Positions 24,969 to 36,382 of a stretch of 64,000 nucleotides of DNA are shown in pieces; position 1 is the stretch's first letter, and each line of letters opens with the position of its first letter. The stretch is taken from positions 222,731 to 286,730 of the forward strand of contig MBPM02000089.1 in the NCBI GenBank assembly GCA_001695595.3, in the 5' to 3' direction. This DNA is from Plasmopara viticola. Taxonomy: Eukaryota > Oomycota > Peronosporomycetes > Peronosporales > Peronosporaceae. The notes under the pieces were generated by a model, which worked only from the letters and a program-made list of their open reading frames with translations, ran no database searches and was not told the DNA's origin. A program made the position numbers and the translations under genes.

Positions 24969-26790
24969 ATTTCCAAGAGGCTGGAAGGTAGTATTGAAAG
25001 CTGGATCCCGAGCAAAGTTGTTTGCTTGGCTTAGCAAATTGCTGAATGAGTGAATGCGTGCATGGTCTTGGGGCACACTATTTCTCATCGTGTCGACCAA
25101 ATCTTGAGATCATCTCACGGGAGCTCGTCGCCAGAATGTGTACGGAACAGATATAAAGGGGCGACACTTGAAGTGAAATGTCAGCCGCCAAGTGTAGTAT
25201 GGGCAGCGAGACATTCAGTGATGAAAGCTCAATTATTCGCGTATGGGACGGGCCTGTAAAGACGAAAGGCTTTGATCAAGCTCCGGAGGGGCGCATTTAC
25301 TTTAAACGAGCTCGACATGTAGTGTAAGTGCAGATCTTGTGTGCAACAAGGTAGCAAGCAGCATCTTCTGACTAAAAGCGCATCCAAAGGCGCTTTTTCT
25401 TTCGCAGAAGTGTCCAACACGCCATCTTACGGCGAAGATAATGACAAGATAGTATGCAAAAGTCTTGATCTCTGCATTCGTGCAACTTAATATCTCTCCT
25501 GATAGGCAAATACATAAAACCTCGTTACGCATCCGAGTTTTCCTTTCTTTTTTTCTTATTACTCTATTACTAACGATACTCTTGTTCTTGACTCGATGCT
25601 AAGAATGACGCTGCGTCGTGTGACACAGTTTTGAGATGCGAGGACTCAGTTTAAACAAATTGCCGTCATATATTGGCGATGCACACATATGGAATAACCG
25701 ACTCCGACGGGCTTTGAGATGTCAATTTCGCTCTCCTGATTTCCATCTCATATATGTAGGTTAGCTTTTACGATCTGTAGCAATTATCATACCAACTTAT
25801 GATTAGGAATTATTAATGGACCCATTACTCATTTCAAGCGGACTGATGCACTAAAAACACACTATGATATGGCCTATATCCATTCGGTAATCAATACGTG
25901 GCACACTGCTTACAACTCGTTTAAGAAATACATTTATATGACGGTTTCCCCCTCCCCTGTTCATCAATGACTTGACAAAGGTGTTCTTTTCATGCAAATA
26001 GAAAAAGTCTATACCTTTGGATCAATATTTGTAGAAGGTTACTCAGCCCCAAATTTGAACGGACCCGGCTCCACACGTAGAAACAACAAGGGTATATGTA
26101 ACTCAACAGGGCTAAGTACAGCAAACTCATTTGCCTGGATCCTAAAATACGTTTGCTGTACGCTGGTCCCGTCAAGCGGTGGCAGTTCCCTTCCCCCCAA
26201 ATAGATATTGAAAGTGTTACGGCTGATGTCCTCGCTCGGGTTTTGCCGCCACAACAAGGGCTGCCGACTATTAGGAGCTCCACACTGGATATTTACACTA
26301 GGAATATATTGGTACATACTACCTTGGTTACGTAAAAGCCAACAATTTGCTGTCGGCTTTAATTCTGCATAGCCAATCCGATCTTACTTTTCTCCTGTTT
26401 GCATTTGCACGTTGTATATTGGAAAAATTTCGAGTCACAAAGGAACTCTTTATGCGCACAATGAGCTTAATTCGATCTCTCGTTTCTTGCTATAGATACC
26501 TTTTCCCGAGGGTATTATTACTCGTTCTGCGAGTTTTAGTTGGAAATAAGATGCTTCCAAATTGAACAATAGCTAGAACATTAGACGAGTGAAATTTGAC
26601 CCAAGAGAATACGACGACATTGTCAAATATTGTCCAACAATTTAAAGTCACAGTATTTCATATATTTAGCAAGGTTAAATGCGAATCGTATTGAAGCCAC
26701 TTTGATGAATCGCTTACACTGGGCACACTGAAGAGCGCATAAGGGTGTTCACTTTGTTACACATAAACTTCTTGAGGTCGTGTTCGTTTT
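24969..26790. repeat. Mosaic spacer between M8 and M9
   Basis: The promoter-side half (to about 25760) carries diverged variants shared with the next spacers (actcgatgct, ggaataaccgac, cagttttgag). The other half is of the young, homogenised type. The change lies near 25800 and marks a recombination or conversion boundary. Confidence 0.82.
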
Positions 26791-28281
26791 TTATGGGTGT
26801 TCAGAGATCGGACCGTTGACAGGTGGCATCGGAGCTCCGAGGGGTGGATTACCCTTTTGCAAAGGTTGGTCGGGGATCGGACCTTTGGTAGGCGGCTTTG
26901 GAGCTTCAAGGGGCGGTTTGCCACTCGGGAAAGGCTGCCCGGGGAATGGACCGTTGGCAGGCGGCATCGGAGATCCAAAGGGCGGACTACCACCCTGGAA
27001 AGGGTTTTGAGAAATTGGACCATTTGGAGGCAGCATTGGAGGTCCAAAAGGCGGGTTTCCATTGAGCAGTACGTATCCAGTGATCAAACCGATAGTAGGC
27101 GGCATCGGAGCTCCGAAAGGCGTATTGCCTCTAATGAAAGGAAATCCGGGGAGCGGACCGTTTGCGGGCGGCATCGGACCTCCAATGGGCGGGATACCAC
27201 CCATGAAAGGAGCGCCGGGGAGCGGACCGTTTGTGGGCGGCATCGGACCTCCAATGGGCGGGATACCACCCATGAAAGGAGCGCCGGGGAGCGGACCATT
27301 GTCAGGCGGCATCGGAGCTCCAAGGGATGGGTTACCAGCCATTGAAGGAACTCCAGGGAGCTGACCATTGGCAGGCGGCATCGGACCTCCAAGGGGTGGA
27401 TTACCAGCCATTGCAAGAGCTCCGGGGAGCGGACCATTGGCAGGCGGCTTTGGACCTCCAACGGGTGGAATACCAGCCATTGAAGGAACTCCAGGAAGCT
27501 GACCATTGGCAAGGGGACCATTGGCAGGCGGCTTCGGACCTCCAAGGGGTGGATTACCAGCCATTGAAGGAGCTCCGGGGAGCGGACCATTGGCAGGCGG
27601 CTTTGGACCTCCAACGGGTGGAATACCAGCCATTGAAGATACTTCGGGGGGCGGACCATTGGGAGGCGGCTTCGGACCTCCAAAGGGTGGATTACCAGCC
27701 ATTGAAGGAACTCCAGGAAGCTGACCATTCGCAAGGGGACCATTGGCAGGCGGCTTCGGACCTCCAAGGGGTGGATTACCAGCCATTGAAGGAGCTCCGG
27801 GGAGCGGACCATTGGCAGGCGGCTTTGGACCTCCAACGGGTGGATTACCACCCACGAAAGATTGATCGTTGGTCGGACCATCGCCGAGCGGCATCTGACC
27901 TCCATTAGGTGGGTTACCACCCACAAAAGGTTGTTCGGTATTCGGACGGTTGACAGGGATTGGATTGTTGGCAGGCGGCTTCTGAGGTCCAAAAGGCGGG
28001 ATACCACTTTGTGTGTCAGTTCCTGACCTTGGGGGTCTAGCAACCAAACTGCCGTCAATCGGACTGTTACCGTCGTCCTCGTTTTGCTGGTTATCTTCAT
28101 TCAGCGTAGGTTGCTCAACCGGACCACGTAAGCCGCTACCGGCACCCAAATTACGGTTGGCAACTTTTGCTTGGTTGGTACTCTCGGACGTCCATCCAAA
28201 AGAGGCGTCTGTGGGCAAAAACGTCGAAGCGGCAATCGCTGTAGCAAGTGCAGCGTGCGCGACGATGCGGGAAATGTGCAT
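26791..28281 (-). CDS. M9: intact secreted Pro/Gly-rich repeat protein, 496 aa (type member)
   Basis: This is the longest undamaged copy. The ATG at 28281 is chosen because it starts a good signal peptide: an h-region at residues 5-22, with cleavage likely after PTDA at 26. It also lies 68 bases from an oomycete core promoter (28349..28364). An upstream in-frame ATG at 28401 precedes the predicted transcription start. After the signal come RNLG at 43-46, GLR at 50-52 and an acidic stretch at 61-70 ending in EDD, reminiscent of a degenerate RXLR-dEER region. From residue 123 on there are 16 repeats of 23 residues (two of 28) with the pattern xPPxGGPxPPANGPLPGxPxM. The last five (386-496) are diverged but constant among copies and include a hydrophobic stretch IGLITGYVLL at 397-406. 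There is no Cys after the signal, no second membrane segment and no known enzyme domain. Product function is unknown; secretion is well supported, and an effector or surface role is inference. Confidence 0.88.
   Translation of the reverse strand: MHISRIVAHAALATAIAASTFLPTDASFGWTSESTNQAKVANRNLGAGSGLRGPVEQPTLNEDNQQNEDDGNSPIDGSLVARPPRSGTDTQSGIPPFGPQKPPANNPIPVNRPNTEQPFVGGNPPNGGQMPLGDGPTNDQSFVGGNPPVGGPKPPANGPLPGAPSMAGNPPLGGPKPPANGPLANGQLPGVPSMAGNPPFGGPKPPPNGPPPEVSSMAGIPPVGGPKPPANGPLPGAPSMAGNPPLGGPKPPANGPLANGQLPGVPSMAGIPPVGGPKPPANGPLPGALAMAGNPPLGGPMPPANGQLPGVPSMAGNPSLGAPMPPDNGPLPGAPFMGGIPPIGGPMPPTNGPLPGAPFMGGIPPIGGPMPPANGPLPGFPFIRGNTPFGAPMPPTIGLITGYVLLNGNPPFGPPMLPPNGPISQNPFQGGSPPFGSPMPPANGPFPGQPFPSGKPPLEAPKPPTKGPIPDQPLQKGNPPLGAPMPPVNGPISEHP
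26794..27915 (-). repeat. 69-bp coding minisatellite in M9 (16 units)
   Basis: The repeat period is 69 bp (23 codons), with two 84-bp units made by a five-codon NGPLA insertion. Middle units are highly similar to each other. The units nearest the stop are older and serve as fixed landmarks among copies. Unit number differs between genes (about 13 in P1, 14 in M12 and M13, 15 in M10, 16 in M9), which explains most gene-length variation. Confidence 0.9.
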
Positions 28282-29918
28282 ATTTCCAAGAGGCTGGAAG
28301 GTAGTATTGAAAGCTGGTTCCCGAGCAAAGTTGTTTGCTTGGCTTAGCAAATTGCTGAATGAGTGAATGCGTGCATGGTCTTGGGGCACACTATTTCTCA
28401 TCGTGTCGACCAAATCTTGAGATCATCTCACGGGAGCTCGTCGCCAGAATGTGTACGGAACAGATATAAAGGGGCGACACTTGAAGTTAAATGTCAGCCG
28501 CCAAGTGAAGTATGGGCAGAGCGAGACATGCAATGATGAAAGCTCAATTATTTCGCTTATGGGACGGGCCTGTTAAGACGATCAAGCTCCTCCGGAGGGG
28601 CGCATTAACTTTAAACGAGCTCGACATGTAGTGTAAGTGCAGATCTTGTGTGCAACAAGGTAGCGAGCAGCATCTTCTGCAGATCTTGTGTGCAACAAGG
28701 TAGCAAGCAGGTTCTTCTGACTAAAAGCGCATCCAAAGCCGCTTTTTCTTTCGCAGAAGTGTCCAACACGCCAACTTACGGCGAAGATAATGACAAGATA
28801 GTATGTGAACGTCTGGATCTCTGCATTCGTGCAACTTAATATCTCTCCTGATAAGCAAATACATAAAACCTCGTAACGCATCCGAGTTTTCCTTTCATTT
28901 TTTCTTATTACTCTATTACTAACGATACTCTTGTACTTGACTCGATACTAGGAATGACGCTGCGTCGTGTGACACAGTTTGAGATGCGAGGACTCAGTTT
29001 AAGCAAATTGCCGTCATCTATTCGCGATGCACACATATGGAATAACCGACTCCGACGGGCTTTGAGATGTCAATTTCGCTCTCCTGCTTTCCATCTCGTT
29101 AGCTTTTACGATCTGTAGCAATTATCATACCAACTTATAATTAAGGATTATCAATGGACCCACTACCCATTTCAAGCGGACTGATGCACTAAAAAAACAC
29201 TTCGATATGGCCTATTTCCATTCTGTAATCAAGACGTGGCACACTGCTTACAACTCGTTTAAAGAATACATTTATATGACGGTTTCCCCCTCCCGTGTCC
29301 ATCAATGACTTGACAAAGGTGTTCTTTTCATGCAAATAGAAAAAGTCTAAACCTCTGGATCAATATTTGTAGAAGGTTACTCAGCCCCAAATTTGAACGG
29401 ACCCGGCTTTGAACGTGGAAACAATGAGGATATTTGTAACCCAAAAGGGCTAAGTACTGCAAACTCATTTGCCTAGATCCAAAAATACGTTTGGTGTATG
29501 CTGGTCCCGTCAAGCGATGGCAGTTCCCTTCACCCCAAATAAATATTGAAAGCGTAACGGCTGATGTCCTCGCTCGGGTTTTGCCGCCACAACAAGGACT
29601 GCCGACTATTAGGAGCTCCACACTGGATATCTACACTAGGAACTTATTGGGTACATACTACCTTGGTTACGCAAAAGCCAACTATTTCGTTGTCGGCCTC
29701 AACTCTGCACAGCCAAATCGATCTTACTTTTCTCCTGTTTGCATTTGCACGTTGGCATCGTCAAACATTGTCCCAACAATTTAAAGTCACAGTATTCCAT
29801 ATATTTAGCAAGTTTAAATGCAAAGCCACTTTGGTGAATCGCTACACTGGGCACACTGAAGAGCGCATAAGGGTGTTCACGTTGTAACAAAAACCCTTCT
29901 TGAGGTCGTGATCGTTTT
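28282..29918. repeat. Diverged, shortened spacer between M9 and M10
   Basis: Only 1637 bp. About 200 bp present in other spacers are missing at 29755 (join gcacgttg-gcatcg). The same join occurs in opposite orientation near 55300 in the P1-P2 spacer. A 40-bp tandem duplication lies at 28639..28718. The whole spacer is clearly more diverged than its left neighbours. Confidence 0.85.
28639..28718. repeat. 40-bp tandem duplication in spacer
   Basis: Two adjacent copies of a 40-bp block starting gcagatcttgtg (28639..28678 and 28679..28718) differ at a few positions. Most spacers hold a single copy. Confidence 0.9.
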
Positions 29919-31313
29919 TTATGGGTGTTCAGAGATCGGACCGTTGACAAGTGGCATCGGAGCTCCGAGGGGTGGATTACCCTTTTCGTCGGGGATCGGA
30001 TCTTTAGTAGGCGGCTTTGGAGCTTCAAGGGGCGGTTTAACACTCGGGAAAAGCTGCCCGGGAAATGGACCGTTAGCAGGCGGCATCGAAGATCCAAAGG
30101 GCGAACTACCACCCTGGAAAGGGTTTTGAGAAATTGGACCATTTGGAGGCAGCATTGGAGGTCCAAAAAGCGGGTTTCCATTGAGCAGTACGTATCCAGT
30201 GATCAAACCGATAGTAGGCGGCATCGGAGCTCCGAAAGGCGTATTGCCTCCCATGAAAGGAAATCCGGGGAGCGGACCGTTTGCGGGCGGCATCGGACCT
30301 CCAATGGGCGGGATACCACCCATGAAAGGAGCGCCGGGGAGCGGACCGTTTGTGGGCGGCATCGGACCTCCAATGGGCGGGATACCACCCATGAAAGGAG
30401 CGCCGGGGAGCGGACCATTGTCAGGCGCCATCGGAGCTCCAAGGGATGGATTACCAGCCATTGAAGGAACTCCAGGGAGCTGACCATTGGCAGGCGGCAT
30501 CGGACCTCCAAGGGGTGGATTACCAGCCATTGAAGGAGCTCCGGGGAGCGGACCGTTTGCGGGCGGCATCGGACCTCCAATGGGCGGGATACCAGACATT
30601 GAAGGAACTCCAGGAAGCTGATTATTGGCAAGGGGACCATTGGCAGGCGGCTTCGGACCTCCAAGGGGTGGATTACCAGCCATTGAAGGAGCTCCGGGGA
30701 GCGGACCATTGGCAGGCGGCTTTGGACCTCCAACGGGTGGAATACCAGCCATTGAAGGAACTCCGGGGGGCGGACCATTGGGAGGCGGCTTCGGACCTCC
30801 AAGGGGTGGATTACCAGCCATTGAAGGAGCTCCGGGGAGCGGACCATTGGCAGGCGGCTTTGGACCTCCAAGGGTTGAACCACCGACGAAAGATTGATCG
30901 TTGGTCGGACCATCGCCAAGCGGCATCTGACCTCCATTAGGTGGGTTACCACCCACAAAAGGTTGTTCGGTATTCGGACGGTTGACAGGGATTGGATTGT
31001 TGGCAGGCGGCTTCTGAGGTCCAAAAGGCGGGATACCACTTTGTGTGTTAGGTCCTGACCTCGGGGGTCTAGCAACCGAACTGCCGTCAATCGGACTGTT
31101 ATCGTCGTCCTCGTTTTGCTGGTAATCTTCATTCAGCGTAGGTTGCTCAACCGGACCACGTAGGCCGCTACCGGCACCCAAATTACGGTTGGCAACTTTT
31201 GCTTGGTTGGTACTCTCGGACGTCCATCCCCAAGAGGCGTCTGTGGGCAAAAACGTCGAAGCGGCAATCGCTGTAGCAAGTGCAGCGTGCGTGACGATGC
31301 GGGAAATGTGCAT
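29919..31313 (-). CDS. M10: intact secreted Pro/Gly-rich repeat protein, 464 aa
   Basis: Fully open from the ATG at 31313 to the stop at 29919. The promoter is at 31381..31396. The signal peptide and RNLG/EDD region are as in M9, with an acidic DDD in place of DDG. There are 15 repeats; the second is shortened (STLGG) and one of the last five has lost three residues. It differs from M9 by many scattered substitutions yet has no frameshift, which argues that the family frame is maintained by selection and that diverged copies assemble cleanly. The GTG-led frame extends 50 codons upstream, but that part overlaps the promoter and is not taken as coding. Confidence 0.88.
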   Translation of the reverse strand: MHISRIVTHAALATAIAASTFLPTDASWGWTSESTNQAKVANRNLGAGSGLRGPVEQPTLNEDYQQNEDDDNSPIDGSSVARPPRSGPNTQSGIPPFGPQKPPANNPIPVNRPNTEQPFVGGNPPNGGQMPLGDGPTNDQSFVGGSTLGGPKPPANGPLPGAPSMAGNPPLGGPKPPPNGPPPGVPSMAGIPPVGGPKPPANGPLPGAPSMAGNPPLGGPKPPANGPLANNQLPGVPSMSGIPPIGGPMPPANGPLPGAPSMAGNPPLGGPMPPANGQLPGVPSMAGNPSLGAPMAPDNGPLPGAPFMGGIPPIGGPMPPTNGPLPGAPFMGGIPPIGGPMPPANGPLPGFPFMGGNTPFGAPMPPTIGLITGYVLLNGNPLFGPPMLPPNGPISQNPFQGGSSPFGSSMPPANGPFPGQLFPSVKPPLEAPKPPTKDPIPDEKGNPPLGAPMPLVNGPISEHP

Positions 31314-33161
31314 ATTTCTAAGAGGCTGGAAGGTAGTATTGAAAGCAGGATCCCGAGCAAGGTTGTTTGCTTGGCTTAGCAAATTGCTGAATGAGTGGAT
31401 GCGTGCATGGTCTTGGGGCACACTATTTCTCATCGTGTCGACCAAATCTTGAGACAATCTCACGGGAGCTCGTCACCAGGATGTGTACGAAACAGATATA
31501 AAGGGGCGACACTTGAAGTGAAATGTCAGCCGCCAAGTGTAGTATGGGCAGCGAGACGATTAGTGATGAAAGCTCAATTATTCGCGTATGGGACGGGCCT
31601 GTTAAGACGAAAGGCTTTGATCATGCTCCGGAGGGGCGCATTTACTTTAAATGAGCTCGACATGTAGTGTAACTGCAGATCTTGTGTGCAACAAGGTAGC
31701 AAGCAGCATCTTCTGCAGATCTTGTGTGCAACAAGGTAGCAAGCAGGTTCTTCTGACTAATAGCGCGTCCAAAGGCCCTTTTTCTTTCGCAGAAGTGTCC
31801 AACACGACAACTTACGGCGAAGATAATGAGAAGATAGGATGCGAAAGTCTGGATCTCTGCCTTCGTGCAACTTAATATCTCTCCTGATAAGCAAAAACAT
31901 AAAACCTCGTTACGCATCCGAGTTTTTCTTTCATTTTTTCTTATAACTCTATTACTAACGATACTCTTGTTGTTGACTCGATGCTAAGAATGACGCTGCC
32001 TCGTGTGACACAGTTTTGAGATGCGAGGCCTCAGTTTTAAACAAATTGTCGTCGTATATTCGCGATGCGACTCCGACGGACTTTAAGATGGCAATTTCGC
32101 TCTCCTGCTTTCCATCTCATATATGTAGGTTAGCTATTGCGATCTGTAGCAATATTCATACCAACTTATGATTAGGAGTTATCAATGGACCCATCACCCA
32201 TTTCAAGCGGACCGATGCACTAAAAATACACTATGATATGGCCTATATCCATTCGGTAATCAATACGTGACACACTGCTTACAACTCGTTTAAGAAATAC
32301 ATTTATATGACGGTTTCCCCCTCCCCTGTCCATTAATGACTTGACAAAGGTGTTCTTTTCATGCAAATAGAAAAAGTCTAAGCCTTTGGATCAATATTTG
32401 TAGAAGGTTACTCAGCCCCAAATTTGAACGGACCCGGCTCCACACGTAAAAACAACAAGGGTATATGTAACTCAACAGGGCTAAGTACAGCAAACTCATT
32501 TGCCAGGATCCTAAAATACGTTTGCTGTATGCTGGTCCCGTCAAGCGGTGGCAGTTCCCTTCCCCCAAATAGATATTGAAAGTGTATTGGCTGATGTCCT
32601 CACTCGGATTTTGCCTCCACAACAAGGGCTGCCGACTATTAGGAGCTCCACACTGGGTATTTACACTAGGAATATATTGGGGTACATACTACCTTGGTTA
32701 CGTAAAAGCCAACAATTTGCTGTCGGCTTTAATTCTGCATAGCCAATCCGATCTTACTTTTCTCCTGTTTGCATTTGCACGTTGTATATTGGAAAAATTT
32801 CGAGTCACAAAGGAACTCTTTATGCGCACAATGAGCTTAATTCGATCTCTCCTTTCTTGATATAGATACCTTTTCCCGAGGGTATTATTACTCGTTCTGC
32901 GAGTTTTAGTTGGAAATAAGATGCTTCCAAATTGAACAATAGCTAGAACATTAGACGAGTGAAATTTGACCCAAGAGAATACGACGACATTGTCAAATAT
33001 TGTCCCAACAATTTAAAGTCACAGTATTTCATATATTTAGCAAGGTTAAATGCGAATCGTATTGAAGCCACTTTGATGAATCGCTTACACTGGGCACACT
33101 GAAGAGCACATAAGGGTGTTCACGTTGTTACACATAAACTTCTTGAGGTCGTGTTCGTTTT
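31314..33161. repeat. Mosaic spacer between M10 and M11
   Basis: 1848 bp. The promoter half is diverged and carries the 40-bp duplication. From about 32,400 onward the sequence is close to the young type, continuing into the 3' end of M11. This is consistent with conversion of the far half. Confidence 0.83.
31675..31754. repeat. 40-bp tandem duplication in spacer
   Basis: Same duplicated block as at 28639..28718, here at 31675..31714 and 31715..31754. The two adjacent spacers were therefore copied from one duplicated ancestor. Confidence 0.9.
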
Positions 33162-34564
33162 TTATGGGTGTTCAGAGATCGGACCGTTGACAGGTGGCAT
33201 CGGAGCTCCGAGGGGTGGATTACCCTTTTGCAAAGGTTGGTCGGGGATCGGACCGTTGGTAGGCGGCTTTGGAGCTTCAAGGGGCGGTTTGCCACTCGGG
33301 AAAGGCTGCCCGGGGAATGGACCGTTGGCAGGCGGCATCGGAGATCCAAAGGGCGGACTACCACCCTGGAAAGGGTTTTGAGAAATTGGACCATTTGGAG
33401 GCAGCATTGGAGGTCCAAAAGGCGGGTTTCCATTGAGCAGTACGTATCCAGTGATCAAACCGATAGTAGGCGGCATCGGAGCTCCGAAAGGCGTATTGCC
33501 TCCCATGAAAGGAAATCCGGGGAGCGGACCGTTTGCGGGCGGCATCGGACCTCCAATGGGCGGGATACCACCCATGAAAGGAGCGCCGGGGAGCGGACCG
33601 TTTGTGGGCGGCATCGGACCTCCAATGGGCGGGATACCACCCATGAAAGGAGCGCCGGGGAGCGGACCATTGTCAGGCGGCATCGGAGCTCCAAGGGATG
33701 GATTACCAGCCATTGAAGGAACTCCAGGGAGCTGACCATTGGCAGGCGGCATCGGACCTCCAAGGGGTGGATTACCAGCCATTGAAGGAGCTCCGGGGAG
33801 CGGACCATTGGCAGGCGGCTTTGGACCTCCAACGGGGGAATACCAGCCATTGAAGGAACTCCAGGAAGCTGACCATTGGCAAGGGACCATTGGCAGGCGG
33901 CTTCGGACCTCCAAGGGTGGATTACCAGCCATTGAAGGAGCTCCGGGGAGCGGACCATTGGCAGGCGGCTTTGGACCTCCAACGGGTGGAATACCAGCCA
34001 TTGAAGGAACTCCGGGGGCGGACCATTGGGAGGCGGCTTCGGACCTCCAAGGGTGGATTACCAGCCATTGAAGGAGCTCCTGGGCAGCGGACCATTGGCA
34101 GGCGGCTTTGGACCTCCAACGGGTGGATTACCACCCACGAAAGATTGATCGTTGGTCGGACCATCGCCGAGCGGCATCTGACCTCCATTAGGTGGGTTAC
34201 CACCCACAAAAGGTTGTTCGGTATTCGGACGGTTGACAGGGATTGGATTGTTGGCAGGCGGCTTCTGAGGTCCAAAAGGCGGGATACCACTTTGTGTGTC
34301 AGTTCCTGACCTTGGGGGTCTAGCAACCAAACTGCCGTCAATCGGACTGTTACCGTCGTCCTCGTTTTGCTGGTTATCTTCATTCAGCGTAGGTTGCTCA
34401 ACCGGACCACGTAGGCCGCTACCGGCACCCAAATTACGGTTGGCAACTTTTGCTTGGTTGGTACTCTCGGACGTCCATCCAAAAGAGGCGTCTGTGGGCA
34501 AAAACGTCGAAGCGGCAATCGCTGTAGCAAGTGCAGCGTGCGCGACGATGCGGGAAATGTGCAT
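33162..34564 (-). pseudogene. M11: multiply frameshifted copy of the secreted Pro/Gly-repeat protein
   Basis: About 159 normal codons from 34564, then a one-base gain near 34082 (ctcctgggcagc) leads to a stop at 34058. Single losses follow near 34052, 34015, 33915, 33883 and 33834. The C-terminal part to 33162 is open in the family frame. M11 is a young-type copy placed between diverged M10 and M12, so it was probably inserted or converted there. The promoter is at 34632..34647. Confidence 0.83.
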
Positions 34565-36382
34565 ATTTCCAAGAGGCTGGAAGGTAGTATTGAAAGCTGG
34601 TTCCCGAGCAAAGTTGTTTGCTTGGCTTAGCAAATTGCTGAATGAGTGAATGCGTGCATGGTCTTGGGGCACACTATTTCTCATCGTGTCGACCAAATCT
34701 TGAGATCATCTCACGGGAGCTCGTCACCAGAATGTGTACGGAACAGATATAAAGGGGCGACACTTGAAGTGAAATGTCAGCCGCCAAGTGTAGTATGGGC
34801 AGCGAGACATTCAGTGATGAAAGCTCAATTATTCGCGTATGGGACGGGCCTGTAAAGACGAAAGGCTTTGATCAAGCTCCGGAGGGGCGCATTTACTTTA
34901 AACGAGCTCGACATGTAGTGTAAGTGCAGATCTTGTGTGCAACAAGGTAGCAAGCAGCATCTTCTGACTAAAAGCGCATCCAAAGGCGCTTTTTCTTTCG
35001 CAGAAGTGTCCAACACGCCATCTTACGGCGAAGATAATGACAAGATAGTATGCAAAAGTCTGTATATCTGCCTTCGTGCAACTTAATATCTCTCCTGATA
35101 GGCAAATACATAAAACCTCGTTACACATCCGAGTTTTCCTTTCATTTTTTTCTTATTACTCTATTACTAACGATACTCTTGTTCTTGACTCGACGCTAAG
35201 AACGACGCTGCGTCGTGTGACACAGTTTGAGATGCGAGGACTCAATTTAAGCAAATTGCCGTCATATATTCGCGATGCACACATATGGAATACCCGACTC
35301 CGACGGGCTTTGAGATGTCAATTTCGCTCTCCTGCTTTCCATCTCATATATGTAGGTTAGCTTTTACGATCTGTAGCAATTATCATACCAACTTATGATT
35401 AGGAATTATCAATGGACCCATTACTCATTTCAAGCGGACTGATGCACTAACACTATGATATGGCCTATATCCATTCGGTAATCAATACGTGGCACACTGC
35501 TTACAACTCGTTTAAGAAATACATTTATATGACGGTTTCCCCCTCCCCTGTTCATCAATGACTTGACAAAGGTGTTCTTTTCATGCAAATAGAAAAAGTC
35601 TATACCTTTGGATCAATATTTGTAGAAGGTTACTCAGCCCCAAATTTGAACGGACCCGGCTCCACACGTAGAAACAACAGGGGTATATGTAACTCAACAG
35701 GGCTAAGTACAGCAAACTCATTTGCCTGGATCCTAAAATACGTTTGCTGTACGCTGGTCCCGTCAAGCGGTGGCAGTTCCCTTCCCCCCAAATAGATATT
35801 GAAAGTGTAACGGCTGATGTCCTCACTCGGATTTTGCCTCCACAACAAGGGCTGTCGACTATTAGGAGCTCCACACTGGATATTTACACTAGGAATATAT
35901 TGGGTACATACTACCTTGGTTACGTAAAAGCCAACAATTTGCTGTCGGCTTTAATTCTGCATAGCCAATCCGATCTTACTTTTCTCCTGTTTGCATTTGC
36001 ACGTTGTATATTGGAAAATTTCGAGTCACAAAGGAACTCTTTATGCGCACAATGAGCTTAATTCGATCTCTCCTTTCTTGATATAGATACCTTTTCCCGA
36101 GGGTATTATTACTCGTTCTGCGAGTTTTAGTTGGAAATAAGATGCTTCCAAATTGAACAATAGCTAGAACATTAGACGAGTGAAATTTGACCCAAGAGAA
36201 TACGACGACATTGTCAAATATTGTCCCAACAATTTAAAGTCACAGTATTTCATATATTTAGCAAGGTTAAATGCGAATCGTATTGAAGCCACTTTGATGA
36301 ATCGCTTACACTGGGCACACTTAAGAGCGCATAAGGGTGTTCACGTTGTTACACATAAACTTCTTGAGGTCGTGTTCGTTTT
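34565..36382. repeat. Spacer between M11 and M12
   Basis: Young-type spacer with a short loss near 35450 (gcactaacactatg). No gene is supported. Confidence 0.84.

Noticed and set aside
26794..27915. Regular short repeats resembling a CRISPR array
   Set aside because: The repeats are 69-bp coding units in one frame without unique spacers, in a eukaryotic context.
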